Origin: Candidatus Krumholzibacteriia bacterium
Lineage (GTDB): Bacteria > Krumholzibacteriota > Krumholzibacteriia > G020349025
Length of the DNA stretch: 37,464 nt
Direction: 5' to 3'
Assembly (NCBI GenBank): GCA_035649275.1
Contig: DASRJW010000140.1
Coordinates: 1 to 37,464, forward strand
Notes under the pieces: model-generated
Told to the model about the DNA's origin: nothing
Database searches by the model: none
What the model saw: only the letters and a program-made list of their open reading frames with translations
Position numbers and translations under genes: made by a program
Shown here: one piece after another, positions 23,807 to 31,900 of the stretch
Layout: every line of letters starts with the position of its first letter
How positions within the stretch are numbered: position 1 is the first letter of the stretch

Positions 23807-24529
23807 ATGTCCTGCAGAACCATCGGCGCGCTCGCCATCCTCCTCTGGCTAGCCAGCTGCGGCGGGACGGGCGCCGGCCGCGAACGCCGGTTGACGAGCA
23901 TCCTCGAGCCGAGCTTCGGGCAGCGGCCGCTGCGCACCCTCGCGGCGCTGCCCCTCGCCTCCGACGTAGCGGAAGACGAGGATCCCGACCAGATCGCGGC
24001 GGGGATGGTGGAGGCGAAGTTCTACCCAGCGCTCAATGCAGCGACGCAGTACACCCTGCTGCCGCCCAGCGAGGTGAAACGGATCCTGCAGGAAGCCGGC
24101 CTCACCCAGAACCTGGCGCACTTCTACAAGAAGTGGATTTCCGACCACGACGACGTCGACGAGGCCTTCCTCCGCGACCTTGCGGCGCGACTGCACGCGG
24201 ACGCCATCGTGGGTGGAGCCGTCGATCTTTGGCACCAAGATCTGATCGACATCATGGACACGGGCGCGGCGCGGACGCACGTGGGACTGATGCTGGGGCT
24301 CTTCGATGGCGTCACGGGAAAGCGGCTGTGGCTCGGGGCGGACTCGCAGTTCAAGGATGGACAGCGCTACTCGGGTCCGACGGAGGAGAACATCGCCGAG
24401 CTGCAGCGACAGGTGGAGCGCACCAACAAGCGCACCGTGGGCGGGGTCTACGCGCCGCCCGACTTCAGCGAGGTCGTCGACATCGTGGTGAGCGTCCTCG
24501 TCGCGCATTTCCCGCAGACCCGGAACTGA
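23807..24529 (+). CDS. Lipoprotein of the CsgG/LpoB/GNA1162-like group
   Basis: A 240-residue lipoprotein. The signal peptide ends in the lipobox LASC (Cys 18). The body starts with RTLAALPLASDV and contains LLPPSEVKRILQEAGL and LHADAIVGGAVDLW. This strand-helix pattern is typical of CsgG/LpoB/GNA1162-like periplasmic domains, which form a variable-activity envelope or secretion accessory fold. There is no beta-barrel pore-forming region of true CsgG. The start at 23807 was chosen because it begins the signal peptide. The longer frame from 23636 adds unrelated residues. It is followed within 20 nt by tadA, probably one transcript. Partner unknown. Confidence 0.75.
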   Translation: MSCRTIGALAILLWLASCGGTGAGRERRLTSILEPSFGQRPLRTLAALPLASDVAEDEDPDQIAAGMVEAKFYPALNAATQYTLLPPSEVKRILQEAGLTQNLAHFYKKWISDHDDVDEAFLRDLAARLHADAIVGGAVDLWHQDLIDIMDTGAARTHVGLMLGLFDGVTGKRLWLGADSQFKDGQRYSGPTEENIAELQRQVERTNKRTVGGVYAPPDFSEVVDIVVSVLVAHFPQTRN

Positions 24530-24548
24530 ACACCGAGTGGAGCCCGGC

Positions 24549-25061
24549 ATGGAGCCCTTGGAGGAACATGAACGCTGGATGCGCCTGGCCCTGGACGAAG
24601 CCATGCGCGGCGCCGAGGAGGGCGAGGTCCCGGTGGGGGCCGTCGTGGTGCTGGGCCAGCGCGTTCTCGGCCGGGGGCACAACCGCACGGAAGCCACCCA
24701 CGACCCGACAGCACACGCCGAGGTGCTGGCCATTGGCGCCGCCGGCGAAGCCCTCGGCGACTGGCGTTTGACAGGCGCCGATCTCTACGTCACTCTGGAG
24801 CCCTGCGCCATGTGCGCCGGGGCCATCCAACTCGGGCGGTTGCGGCGGGTGATCTTCGGACCCAGGGACCCGAAGTTCGGGGGCTGCGGCTCGGTGGTGA
24901 ACGTCCTCGCGCAGGTGCAGATGAATCACCGCGTCGAGTGCATCGATGGCGTGCTCGCCGAGGAAAGTCGCTTCGTGCTGCGGCGTTTCTTCCGTGAGCT
25001 GCGCCGGCAAGGTCGCGAGGTCGCGGCCTCCGACCCTTTCCCCCCCGACGAAGAGCCTTGA
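24549..25061 (+). CDS. tadA: tRNA adenosine(34) deaminase TadA
   Basis: Converts A34 to inosine in the anticodon of tRNA-Arg(ACG), so its substrate is the tRNA encoded at 19263 in this same window. It has 170 residues with the zinc deaminase motifs HAE (56-58, where Glu 58 shuttles protons) and PCAMC (85-89). The TadA-specific segments VPVGAVVV and GAIQLGRLRRVIFG are intact. ATG 24549 follows GGAG at 24539-24542. A GTG at 24537 would add four residues. Position 20 nt after a lipoprotein gene suggests co-transcription without functional linkage. Confidence 0.94.
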   Translation: MEPLEEHERWMRLALDEAMRGAEEGEVPVGAVVVLGQRVLGRGHNRTEATHDPTAHAEVLAIGAAGEALGDWRLTGADLYVTLEPCAMCAGAIQLGRLRRVIFGPRDPKFGGCGSVVNVLAQVQMNHRVECIDGVLAEESRFVLRRFFRELRRQGREVAASDPFPPDEEP

Positions 25062-25096
25062 AGAGGTGCTTCCGTCGTCGGGCGCGACAGGATCAA

Positions 25097-25186
25097 GGAG
25101 AGATGCGAGAGCGGTTTAATCGGCACGGTTGGAAACCGTGTGTGCGGGAAACCGCACCGAGGGTTCGAATCCCTCTCTCTCCGCCA
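25097..25186 (+). tRNA. tRNA-Ser(GGA)
   Basis: Type II tRNA: acceptor GGAGAGA/TCTCTCC, anticodon arm CACGG-TTGGAAA-CCGTG (GGA, reading UCC and UCU), long variable arm (tgtgcgggaaaccgca), T arm GAGGGTTCGAATCCCTC and encoded CCA. Acceptor and T arm are the same as those of tRNA-Ser(GCU) at 16479. Confidence 0.96.
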
Positions 25187-25190
25187 ACTG

Positions 25191-25217
25191 GGGGCTCCGC
25201 CGGGACGGCGGGGCCCC
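25191..25217 (+). terminator. GC-rich hairpin after tRNA-Ser(GGA)
   Basis: GGGGCTCCGCC pairs with GGCGGGGCCCC (one G-U pair) around a 5-nt loop. No T-tract follows, so it is a weak or factor-aided terminator at best. Confidence 0.4.
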
Positions 25218-25283
25218 GCCGCCGGCTGCCCGTGTGAAGCGCCACCAGCCGCGGCTCGCAAGACCAGTAGGGGACGATGGCGC

Positions 25284-25640
25284 ATGCATGTGCGCTGCAG
25301 AGTCGACCCGGCCTTTCCCGGCACCTGTGCCGCGCTCGCGGGACATCTCGACCCGGAGGGCGCGGCGCTGGCGCGCGACGACCTCGCGGCCCGAATCGCG
25401 CCTTCCACACCTTCTCTCCTTCTCGACATGAGCGCCGTCGATTGGATGAGCAGCGCCGGCGTCGGGGCCCTCATGCAACTTCGTTCGCAGGTGCAGGCGA
25501 ACCAGGGCGCCATCGCTCTCTTCGGCTGCACGCCCCGAGTGCGCTCGGTGCTCCGGGTCTGCAAGCTCGAGAACCTGCTCAACGTCTGCGACGGTGAGGA
25601 CGAGGCGCGGCAGCGGCTGGGCCGGCCGCCCGCGCTCTGA
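25284..25640 (+). CDS. STAS domain protein (anti-sigma factor antagonist type)
   Basis: A 118-residue single STAS domain, the fold of SpoIIAA and RsbV. The phosphorylation loop is visible as LLLDMSAVDWMSSAGVGALMQL; Ser 57 aligns with the conserved phospho-serine, although the Asp usually before it is Ser 56 here. The remaining fold (GAIALFGCTPRVRSVLRVCKLENL) is typical. No partner kinase (RsbW/SpoIIAB) or sigma factor lies adjacent, so it acts in a partner-switching or scaffold role encoded elsewhere. The ATG at 25284 has only a weak GGGGA upstream. It is oriented opposite to the next gene. Confidence 0.83.
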   Translation: MHVRCRVDPAFPGTCAALAGHLDPEGAALARDDLAARIAPSTPSLLLDMSAVDWMSSAGVGALMQLRSQVQANQGAIALFGCTPRVRSVLRVCKLENLLNVCDGEDEARQRLGRPPAL

Positions 25641-25729
25641 TCCGATCCGCCGCATCGCGTCCCCTGCCGCAATTGCAGGGCAAGGGTCGGCGGCCACTGC
25701 TACCCGCTCGATCACGGCGCCTGGGAACT

Positions 25730-27532
25730 TCACGGCGGCAAAGAGCGCAACAGCTTCTCTGCCTCGGGGAAAACGCGACGCCGCTCGAGGGCCTGCTGCA
25801 ACGCCGCTCGCGCTACCAGGGGACGCCCGGCGGCGACTTCGATTCGCGCCAAGGTCAGCAGGTAGTCCGGATTCTCGGGCTCCAAGGCGAGAGCGCGCCT
25901 GGCGTGTTCGCGGGCCCGGTCCAGGTCTTGCCCCTGCTGGGCGAGCACGTAGGCGAGATTGTTGTGCGCCGGCGCGTAGTCCGGCCGGCGCTCCAGGGCC
26001 AGGGCATACTCCCGCGCGGCCGCCGCCATCTCCCCGCGCTCGGCGTATTGGTTGGCGAGCCCGACATGGTAGCGGGCATCGGCGGGGTTGGCTCGCACCG
26101 CCGCTTCATATTCCTGCAAAGCGAGCGCAGCATCGCCACGCTGCCGCTGCCAGATGGCGAGCTCCTCGTGCATGTAGGCCCGAGCGTGCGGAGACCACTG
26201 CGACTCGGCTTCGAGCGCCCGGTGGACGTGGGCTACGGCGGCCTTCGGGCTGGCGAGGGTGAGGATCCAGGGCAGGAGAGAGTGCACGCTCCCGATGAGG
26301 ACGAGGACGATCGTCACGCGGGTCGCTGCTCCTGCAGCCAGGAGGAGAGCCCCCGTGCAGCCGAGGAGGACGAAGCCGAAGGGAGCGAAGATGTCCCAAT
26401 CGCGATAGGGGCCGAGCTCGCGGAGGAAAACGCTGTTCGTGAGCAACACTCCTGTGGCCGCGAGGAGGAGGAACTCTAGGGCTGGCACCGCCCCTGGTCG
26501 CTGCTGCCGCAGGAACAGGAACATCAGGGGTCCGAGGAGCGCGAGCGGCGCGGCGCGCAGGATGTCGTTGCCCACCGCCAGGGCATGGGCGAGGGAGAAG
26601 AAGGGGAAGGCATGCCGGGCGCTCGTAGGTTCGAAGTAGGCGGCGGTGTAGCGCGTCCAGCCGCCGACGGAGGTGGTGAGTAGAGACCCTGGCCGGCCGC
26701 TCGCGACGAGAACGAGGAGTGCCGCAAGGAGCGGGATCGCTGCCACGCCGATCCCCACCGCCTTGCGGTGGCCCAGCCTCCACGCACGCCAGGCGAGCCA
26801 GCCCACCGCGGGGGCCAGCGCCAGAGTGGAAAGGTGGAAGGAAAGGAGAGCGCCGAAGGCAGCGAGGCTGACCAGGGTGCCAGAGGTGAAGCGCGCGGAG
26901 CAGGTGCGGGCGACGAGCGCCAGGTAGACGAGGAGCGCCGCCGCCACCATCGGGTAGTACTCCACGTGGCCGAAGAAGAGCTGCATGCAGGTGCCGCCCA
27001 GGAGCAGGCAGGCGACGAGCCAGCGGCCGTCGCGCTCCGGAGTCAAGGACGCGGCAAAGCGGAAGAGGGCGTAGGTTCCGGCGACGCCGCTCGCCACCGA
27101 GAGGAGCGCCAGCGTCCGTTCAGCGCTCCAGCCGAAGCTCGATTCCGCCGCGTGCACGGTGCGGGTGGTGCACTCGACCAGGAGTCGGGCGCGGGTGACC
27201 GTTTCCGACCAGCCCCGATCGCGAACGAGCAGGAAGCCGTCGCCGGAGAAGTGCGTGCGCTGGCGCAGGAGCCAGAAAGCGACCGCTGCTGCCAGCGACA
27301 GCAGCGCGGCCCCGCGGCGGCCTGGATACGCAGGCAGCCGCAAGCGCGCCGCGAGGAACGGCGCGGCGAAGCAGGCGAGCAGCGCCGCGCCGGTCCACGC
27401 CACCGCCCACGGCCGCGGCCAGACCGCGAGGGCCGAGAGGGACCAGAGCGTCGCCGGGACGGCCAGCGAGACGGCGTGCAGGAGGAGGAGAGCGGCGAGG
27501 CCGGCTTGCACGACCCGTTCGGTGCGCGACAT
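25730..27532 (-). CDS. Polytopic membrane protein with C-terminal TPR repeats
   Basis: A 600-residue inner-membrane protein. About 11-12 hydrophobic helices fill residues 5-440, followed by a TPR array (about 455-600) facing one side of the membrane. Loop motifs between helices (FSGDGFLLVRDRGWSE, FFGHVEYYPMV, ELGPYRDWDIFAPFGF) recall integral-membrane GT-C-fold glycosyltransferases that have acidic residues in the first loop. A role in lipid-linked sugar transfer is a hypothesis only. The ATG at 27532 opens the first helix. Monocistronic on the minus strand. Confidence 0.8.
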   Translation of the reverse strand: MSRTERVVQAGLAALLLLHAVSLAVPATLWSLSALAVWPRPWAVAWTGAALLACFAAPFLAARLRLPAYPGRRGAALLSLAAAVAFWLLRQRTHFSGDGFLLVRDRGWSETVTRARLLVECTTRTVHAAESSFGWSAERTLALLSVASGVAGTYALFRFAASLTPERDGRWLVACLLLGGTCMQLFFGHVEYYPMVAAALLVYLALVARTCSARFTSGTLVSLAAFGALLSFHLSTLALAPAVGWLAWRAWRLGHRKAVGIGVAAIPLLAALLVLVASGRPGSLLTTSVGGWTRYTAAYFEPTSARHAFPFFSLAHALAVGNDILRAAPLALLGPLMFLFLRQQRPGAVPALEFLLLAATGVLLTNSVFLRELGPYRDWDIFAPFGFVLLGCTGALLLAAGAATRVTIVLVLIGSVHSLLPWILTLASPKAAVAHVHRALEAESQWSPHARAYMHEELAIWQRQRGDAALALQEYEAAVRANPADARYHVGLANQYAERGEMAAAAREYALALERRPDYAPAHNNLAYVLAQQGQDLDRAREHARRALALEPENPDYLLTLARIEVAAGRPLVARAALQQALERRRVFPEAEKLLRSLPP

Positions 27533-27694
27533 GTCCGGCAGTATCGGCGAGCCGCAGCCCGGGAGCCAGCGGGTTGACGGTGGCGTGGAATCACGCCAGG
27601 AGGACTCGAAGCGACACTGCTCCCATTCTCATACCGCTGCGATGACCTTGCTTGCGTGAAATGACGCAGGCGGAGCATGCCGCGACGGCCCGAT

Positions 27695-27724
27695 TTGAAA
27701 GCTCCGACTCACCCCAAGTACACT
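27695..27724 (+). promoter_or_regulatory. Probable promoter of the lipoprotein gene at 27823
   Basis: TTGAAA (27695-27700), an 18-nt spacer, TACACT (27719-27724). It gives a leader of about 90 nt before the ribosome site AGAGGAG at 27807-27813. Confidence 0.45.
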
Positions 27725-27822
27725 CATTTCTACCCCCACCCGGGTTCCGTTCTCTTCCCGGGAGCGCCCCCGCACGAGCGCTGCGGCGCTGGCGTGCGCA
27801 TTTCACAGAGGAGCAATGGATC

Positions 27823-28524
27823 ATGCGCATCCCGAGGTTTATGCCGCTCGTGTTGGTGTCGGCGGCTCTGATTGCACTAGGGTTGGTGGGCTGCGAGCCC
27901 CTGACCTCCCCCGATGGTCTGAGCATGAAGCCCAAGACCGTCGATCCTGGTTCGGCCGGCCCGTCTTCCAAAGACGACCACAACGGAGACCGGGGGGAGC
28001 GCCCGATCCGTGGCTCCTTCAAGGGCTTCGAGCCGGTCTGGGTGGTCTCCCACTTCGTCGAGAGCACCTGCAACGGCCTGGTCGCCGGCGCCGAGGTCAA
28101 GAGCCGGGGCAACGTCTCGCACTTGGGTCAGACCGAGCTCACGGCTTCCGCGGCCTGGGACTGGAGCGAGAAGGCGGCGGGCGAGTTCTCCCCCGTCGGG
28201 CCGACCACGTCTTCCTCCGCAACGATTCTCAGCGACTACCCGCATGACTTCTGCAGCCAGCCGGTGAGTGCTTCGGGCAAGGTCATCCTGGAAGCAGCGA
28301 ACGGGGACAAGGTTCGCGGCACCATCCAAGGTGGCGAGGTCTACGAACTCGGGTACGATCATCCTGGCGACGCCCAGGAGCAGTTCATGGTGGTGGAGAT
28401 CGACGGCGGCACGGGACGCTTCGCCCATGCAGAGGGCAGCATCGTGATCCACAGCATCTTCCACCTGGTGGACCAGAAGATCATCACGAGCAGCATCATG
28501 CCCGGGGGTCGCATCAGCTACTGA
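27823..28524 (+). CDS. Predicted lipoprotein with beta-barrel-like domain
   Basis: A 233-residue lipoprotein. The N-terminal signal (MRIPRFMPLVLVSAALIALG) ends in the lipobox LVGC. A charged linker (about 35-62) follows, then a beta-rich domain. Segments GNVSHLGQTEL, VILEAANGDKVRGTIQGG and IDGGTGRFAHAEGSI have the pattern of calycin-like secreted proteins, in which HLG, AANGD and GGTGRF motifs recur. No enzyme activity is known to me for this group. The start at 27823 was chosen because it begins the signal peptide and has a good ribosome site. The frame upstream to 27652 is not protein-like. Expression is bounded by a promoter and a strong terminator, so it is a free-standing unit. Confidence 0.75.
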   Translation: MRIPRFMPLVLVSAALIALGLVGCEPLTSPDGLSMKPKTVDPGSAGPSSKDDHNGDRGERPIRGSFKGFEPVWVVSHFVESTCNGLVAGAEVKSRGNVSHLGQTELTASAAWDWSEKAAGEFSPVGPTTSSSATILSDYPHDFCSQPVSASGKVILEAANGDKVRGTIQGGEVYELGYDHPGDAQEQFMVVEIDGGTGRFAHAEGSIVIHSIFHLVDQKIITSSIMPGGRISY

Positions 28525-28601
28525 GGTTCTCCGGCGGCGGCCGCCTCGCTCCTGGAGGCCGCCACGGACGCCGGCGGCTCGGCAACATGGCTCGCACGCA
28601 G

Positions 28602-28633
28602 AGCCACGCCTTCGGGCGTGGCTTCTGCTTTTT
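28602..28633 (+). terminator. Intrinsic terminator of the lipoprotein gene
   Basis: AGCCACGCC-TTCG-GGCGTGGCT is a perfect 9-bp stem with a UUCG tetraloop followed by tctgcttttt. It separates the lipoprotein gene from the tRNA/SRP/dnaX cluster. Confidence 0.9.
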
Positions 28634-28650
28634 CCGGACGGCCGTCGCGG

Positions 28651-28679
28651 TTGACAGGGCCCGGGAGCGATGCTAGAAC
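28651..28679 (+). promoter_or_regulatory. Promoter of tRNA-Ala (and perhaps SRP RNA)
   Basis: Perfect TTGACA at 28651-28656, a 17-nt spacer and TAGAAC at 28674-28679. Transcription would begin near 28686, about 14 nt before the tRNA. Confidence 0.7.
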
Positions 28680-28699
28680 TTGCTGCCGGGCTCGGTTAC

Positions 28700-28775
28700 G
28701 GGGATGTAGCTCAGTTGGGAGAGCACCACGTTCGCAACGTGGGGGTCGAGGGTTCGAATCCCTTCATCTCCACCA
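28700..28775 (+). tRNA. tRNA-Ala(CGC)
   Basis: 76-nt tRNA with acceptor GGGGATG/CATCTCC (one G-U), D arm GCTC/GAGC, anticodon arm CCACG-TTCGCAA-CGTGG (anticodon CGC, reading GCG) and T arm GAGGGTTCGAATCCCTT with encoded CCA (28773-28775). SRP RNA follows after 40 nt, possibly on the same transcript. Confidence 0.96.
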
Positions 28776-28815
28776 TATGCAGCGGGTCGGGGCTTGGCTG
28801 CCGCGAAACCGCGAA

Positions 28816-28926
28816 GGCTGGAATCAGGTCCCACGCAACGGGAGATCCCGAACTCCGTCAGGACCGGAAGGTAGCAGCGGTAAGGGACACCTCTCGGGTG
28901 CGCTGGTCAACCTGATTCTGGCTTTT
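28816..28926 (+). ncRNA. ffs: Signal recognition particle RNA (small bacterial type)
   Basis: A ~110-nt RNA that forms the SRP core with Ffh for co-translational membrane targeting. The conserved domain IV is explicit: ggaccggaaggtagcagcgg (28861-28880) carries the GGAA tetraloop, followed by the asymmetric-loop AGCAG and the closing strand GGTAAG. The ends pair (ctggaatcagg near 28818 with cctgattctgg near 28911), and a T-run (28923-28927) ends the transcript. Position just upstream of dnaX matches the arrangement seen in many bacteria, for example scr-dnaX in Bacillus. Confidence 0.93.
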
Positions 28927-28952
28927 TCGGGGCCTCGCGGCTCGGGGGAACC

Positions 28953-30914
28953 ATGAGCTACGTGGCGCTGGCGCGGAAGTACCGCCCCCAAACCTTTTCC
29001 GAAGTTATCGCGCAATCCCACATCACCGACACCTTGCGCCGCGCCTTCGAGAAGCGCCTGGCTCCCGCCTATCTCTTCACCGGACCACGCGGCTCCGGCA
29101 AGACCACCGTCGCCCGCATTCTGGCGAAGGCGCTCAACTGCGAGCGCCCCAAGGGTGGCGAACCCTGCGACGTTTGCGAGAGCTGCACGGGCATCAAGAC
29201 CGGCCGCAGTCTCGACGTGCTGGAGATCGACGGCGCCTCGAACAATAGCGTGGACGATGTGCGCGAGCTGCGGGAGAACGTGCGGTACGCAGCCTCGGCG
29301 CCGGGGAAGCACAAGGTCTACATCATCGACGAAGTGCACATGCTGTCCACCGGTGCCTTCAACGCCTTGCTGAAGACGCTGGAGGAGCCGCCGTCGCACG
29401 TCCTCTTCGTGTTCGCCACCACCGAGCCGCGCAAGGTGCCGCAAACCATTCTGTCGCGCTGTCAGCGCTTCGATTTCCGCCGCTTGCGCAGCGAGGAGAT
29501 CCACGGGCGGTTGCAGGAGATCTGCACCAAGGAGAAGCTCGACATCGACGACGCGGCGCTGCACTTGCTGGCCAAGCGGGCGGACGGCAGTTTGCGCGAT
29601 GGTCTGAGCCTGCTCGATCAAGTCGCTTCCAGCCAGAGCGGCAAGATCCGCGAGAGCCATGTCGCCGAGGTGCTGGGCTTGGTGCGCGAGGAGGTGTACC
29701 TTGAGCTCGCCGAAACCTTCCTGGCCCACTCTTCGGTGCGCGCGGTGGAGTTGCTGCACGCGGCCCAGCGCGAGGGCGCCGACCCCGCTGGTTTCGTGCT
29801 CGGTTTGGTGGAGCATCTCCGCAACCTGCTCCTCCTCTCGGTGGATCCGGCGTTGCGCCGGGCGGTGCAACTCGGCGAAGCGCATCTGCAGCGGGCGGAG
29901 GAGCTGTCGCGCCGCTTCCGCACCGAGGATCTGCTCTACCTCTTGAACCGAGCCGCCGCCTTACACGAGGAGATCCGCAACTCGAGCCAGCCCATGGTGG
30001 TGCTCGAGGCCGCGACGGTCGAGCTGGCGCGCTTCGAGTCCCGCGTTCTCCTGGCCGAGGTGCTGGAGAAGCTCGGCGGTGGTGCCCCGGAGCCGCCGGC
30101 GGCACGCGGCGGCACAGGCACAGGTCCCGCCCGAGAAGCCGCGCGCGGCCGCGGGCGCAGTGGCGGCGCCTCGGCGCTCACCGGCGCCTCTCCCGTCCCG
30201 ACTGCCGACACTCAGGGCGCGAACGGCCTCGCCTTCGGCGCCGCGCCCGAAGCACCGGCGGGTTTGCTCACGCCGCCACGCACACCGGTCGCCGCCGCCA
30301 GCGAGTCAGCGTCCCAGCTCCCGACCCGCGGTGGCGCCTCGCTGGAGCCGCGACTGCCGGCGGCCGGCCTCGCCCCCCACGAAGCTCGGCCTGCAGCGCC
30401 TGGCCTTGTCTCCCACGAAACTCGGCCTGCTGTGCCCGGACTCGTGCAGCGCGAGTCTCGGCCTCCTGCGGTCGGCGGTGCCACCATCGTCGCTGCGGTG
30501 GAGCTCGGCGAGGTGCAAGAGCGCTGGGCCGAGTTCACTCAGTTGGTGGCGGGATCGAAAGCGCTGCTCGCCCAGTGTCTCTCCGAAGGTGTGCCGGCCC
30601 GACTCGAGGGGGCGCGCTTGCACGTGGAGTTCAGAGAGACGCAGAGCTTCCCTTTGCAGATGTTGCAACATGCCAACGCGCGGGCGGAGCTGGAGCAGCT
30701 CCTCGCCGGTTACTTCGGCCGGCCCTTGCAGCTCGTGCCGTGCCTGCCCGGAGCGGAGAGTCCTCCCGGGGCGCCTTTGTCGTCCGGGCGGATCAGCCAC
30801 GAAGACATCGTGCAGAGCCGGCGCGAGGCTGTCGGCGCCAGCGAACGCCTGCCGCTCCTGCAAGAGATCCTCGAGACCTTCGACGCCGAGATCCTGGAAG
30901 AGCGCGACGGCTGA
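28953..30914 (+). CDS. dnaX: DNA polymerase III subunit gamma/tau
   Basis: Clamp-loader ATPase subunit that loads the beta clamp and couples polymerase cores. It has 653 residues. Walker A GPRGSGKTT is near residues 44-52, four zinc Cys are at about 63-79 (LNCERPKGGEPCDVCESC), Walker B is IIDEVHML and the sensor/arginine segment is TILSRCQRFDF. A collar domain reaches about residue 360. A Pro/Ala-rich linker with near-tandem repeats (about 465-510) leads to a tau-like C-terminal domain (about 515-650). I see no obvious slippery A-run or T-run for a gamma frameshift product. First protein gene of a compact dnaX-ybaB-recR cluster. Confidence 0.96.
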   Translation: MSYVALARKYRPQTFSEVIAQSHITDTLRRAFEKRLAPAYLFTGPRGSGKTTVARILAKALNCERPKGGEPCDVCESCTGIKTGRSLDVLEIDGASNNSVDDVRELRENVRYAASAPGKHKVYIIDEVHMLSTGAFNALLKTLEEPPSHVLFVFATTEPRKVPQTILSRCQRFDFRRLRSEEIHGRLQEICTKEKLDIDDAALHLLAKRADGSLRDGLSLLDQVASSQSGKIRESHVAEVLGLVREEVYLELAETFLAHSSVRAVELLHAAQREGADPAGFVLGLVEHLRNLLLLSVDPALRRAVQLGEAHLQRAEELSRRFRTEDLLYLLNRAAALHEEIRNSSQPMVVLEAATVELARFESRVLLAEVLEKLGGGAPEPPAARGGTGTGPAREAARGRGRSGGASALTGASPVPTADTQGANGLAFGAAPEAPAGLLTPPRTPVAAASESASQLPTRGGASLEPRLPAAGLAPHEARPAAPGLVSHETRPAVPGLVQRESRPPAVGGATIVAAVELGEVQERWAEFTQLVAGSKALLAQCLSEGVPARLEGARLHVEFRETQSFPLQMLQHANARAELEQLLAGYFGRPLQLVPCLPGAESPPGAPLSSGRISHEDIVQSRREAVGASERLPLLQEILETFDAEILEERDG

Positions 30915-30952
30915 GCCGGGCGCCGCGGCAGCCGTGATCCGGAGGGTGCAGC

Positions 30953-31270
30953 GTGTTCAAGAACATGGGCGACGTGCTCAAACAAGCGCAGCAGATGCAG
31001 GCCAAGATGCAGGCATTGCGCGAAGAGCTACGCCAGCGCGAAGTGGTCGGCAGCGCCGGAGGCGGCCTGGTGACGATCGCGCTCAACGGCACCAGCGAGC
31101 CGTTGCGCGTCAAGATCGACCCGAAGCTGGCGGGCGACATGGAGATGCTGGAGGATCTCGTCCTCGCCGCACTCCGGGACGCGCAGCAGAAGGTCCAGGA
31201 GCTGGTGCAACAAGAGATGGGCCACCTGGCGGGGCCGATCGCCGGCGCCTTCGGTCTCCCAGGGACGTGA
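30953..31270 (+). CDS. ybaB: YbaB/EbfC nucleoid-associated protein
   Basis: A 105-residue DNA-binding dimer that coats the nucleoid. It has the typical N-terminal coiled helix (MGDVLKQAQQMQAKMQALRE) and the core VVGSAGGGLVTIALNGTSEPLRVKID, followed by the C-terminal helix (LAALRDAQQKVQELVQQEM). The GTG start at 30953 follows a GGAGG at 30941-30945. Between dnaX and recR, which is its conserved position in most bacteria. Confidence 0.94.
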   Translation: MFKNMGDVLKQAQQMQAKMQALREELRQREVVGSAGGGLVTIALNGTSEPLRVKIDPKLAGDMEMLEDLVLAALRDAQQKVQELVQQEMGHLAGPIAGAFGLPGT

Positions 31271-31300
31271 GCGCCCGGCCGAGCCACGAGGACGGACGCT

Positions 31301-31900
31301 TTGATCTTTGGTTCGCCGCTGCTGACCAGGCTCGTCGCCCTCTTCAAGATGATGCCCGGCGTGGGGGAGAAGTCGGCCCAGCGGCTGGCGCTCTTCGTGC
31401 TCCGCAGCGAGCGTCCGGCGGTGGAAGAGCTCGCCCGCACCCTCCTCGAAGTGAAGCAGCGCGTCGGGCTGTGCGAAGTGTGCGGCAACGTCGCCGAAGA
31501 GGCTCGCTGCGTCATCTGCGCCGACCCGCGGCGGAGTGACGACGCGATCTGCATCGTCGAGCAGCCCCAGGACGTGTACATGCTGGAGCGCACCGGCGCC
31601 TTCCGCGGCCGCTACCAGGTCCTGCACGGCGTGCTCTCGCCCATGGACGGGGTGGGCCCGGCGGAGCTCCACCTGGGGAACTTGCAGGAGCGCGTCCGAG
31701 CCGGGAACACGCGGGAAGTGGTGGTGGCCACGAACCCCACGGTGGAAGGCGAGGCCACGGCACTGTACGTTTCCCGGATGTTGGAGGGGCTCTCCGTGCG
31801 GGTGACGCGGCTCGCTCGGGGGCTCCCGGTCGGGGGCAGCATCGAGTTCCTCGACGAGGCCACCCTGGGGCGGGCCTTCGAAGGCCGGCAAGAGGTGTAA
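31301..31900 (+). CDS. recR: Recombination protein RecR
   Basis: Gap-repair recombination mediator that works with RecO and RecF to load RecA. It has 199 residues. The N-terminal helix-hairpin-helix (MMPGVGEKSAQRLA), the four-cysteine zinc motif (C58, C61, C70, C73) and the TOPRIM domain (ICIVEQPQDVYMLERTGAFR, then GRYQVLHG) are complete. The start is a TTG at 31301 giving the family N-terminus MIFGSPLLTRLV, with GAGGA at the right distance upstream. Its stop overlaps the next start (TAATG), so the polarity genes downstream are coupled to it. Confidence 0.95.
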   Translation: MIFGSPLLTRLVALFKMMPGVGEKSAQRLALFVLRSERPAVEELARTLLEVKQRVGLCEVCGNVAEEARCVICADPRRSDDAICIVEQPQDVYMLERTGAFRGRYQVLHGVLSPMDGVGPAELHLGNLQERVRAGNTREVVVATNPTVEGEATALYVSRMLEGLSVRVTRLARGLPVGGSIEFLDEATLGRAFEGRQEV

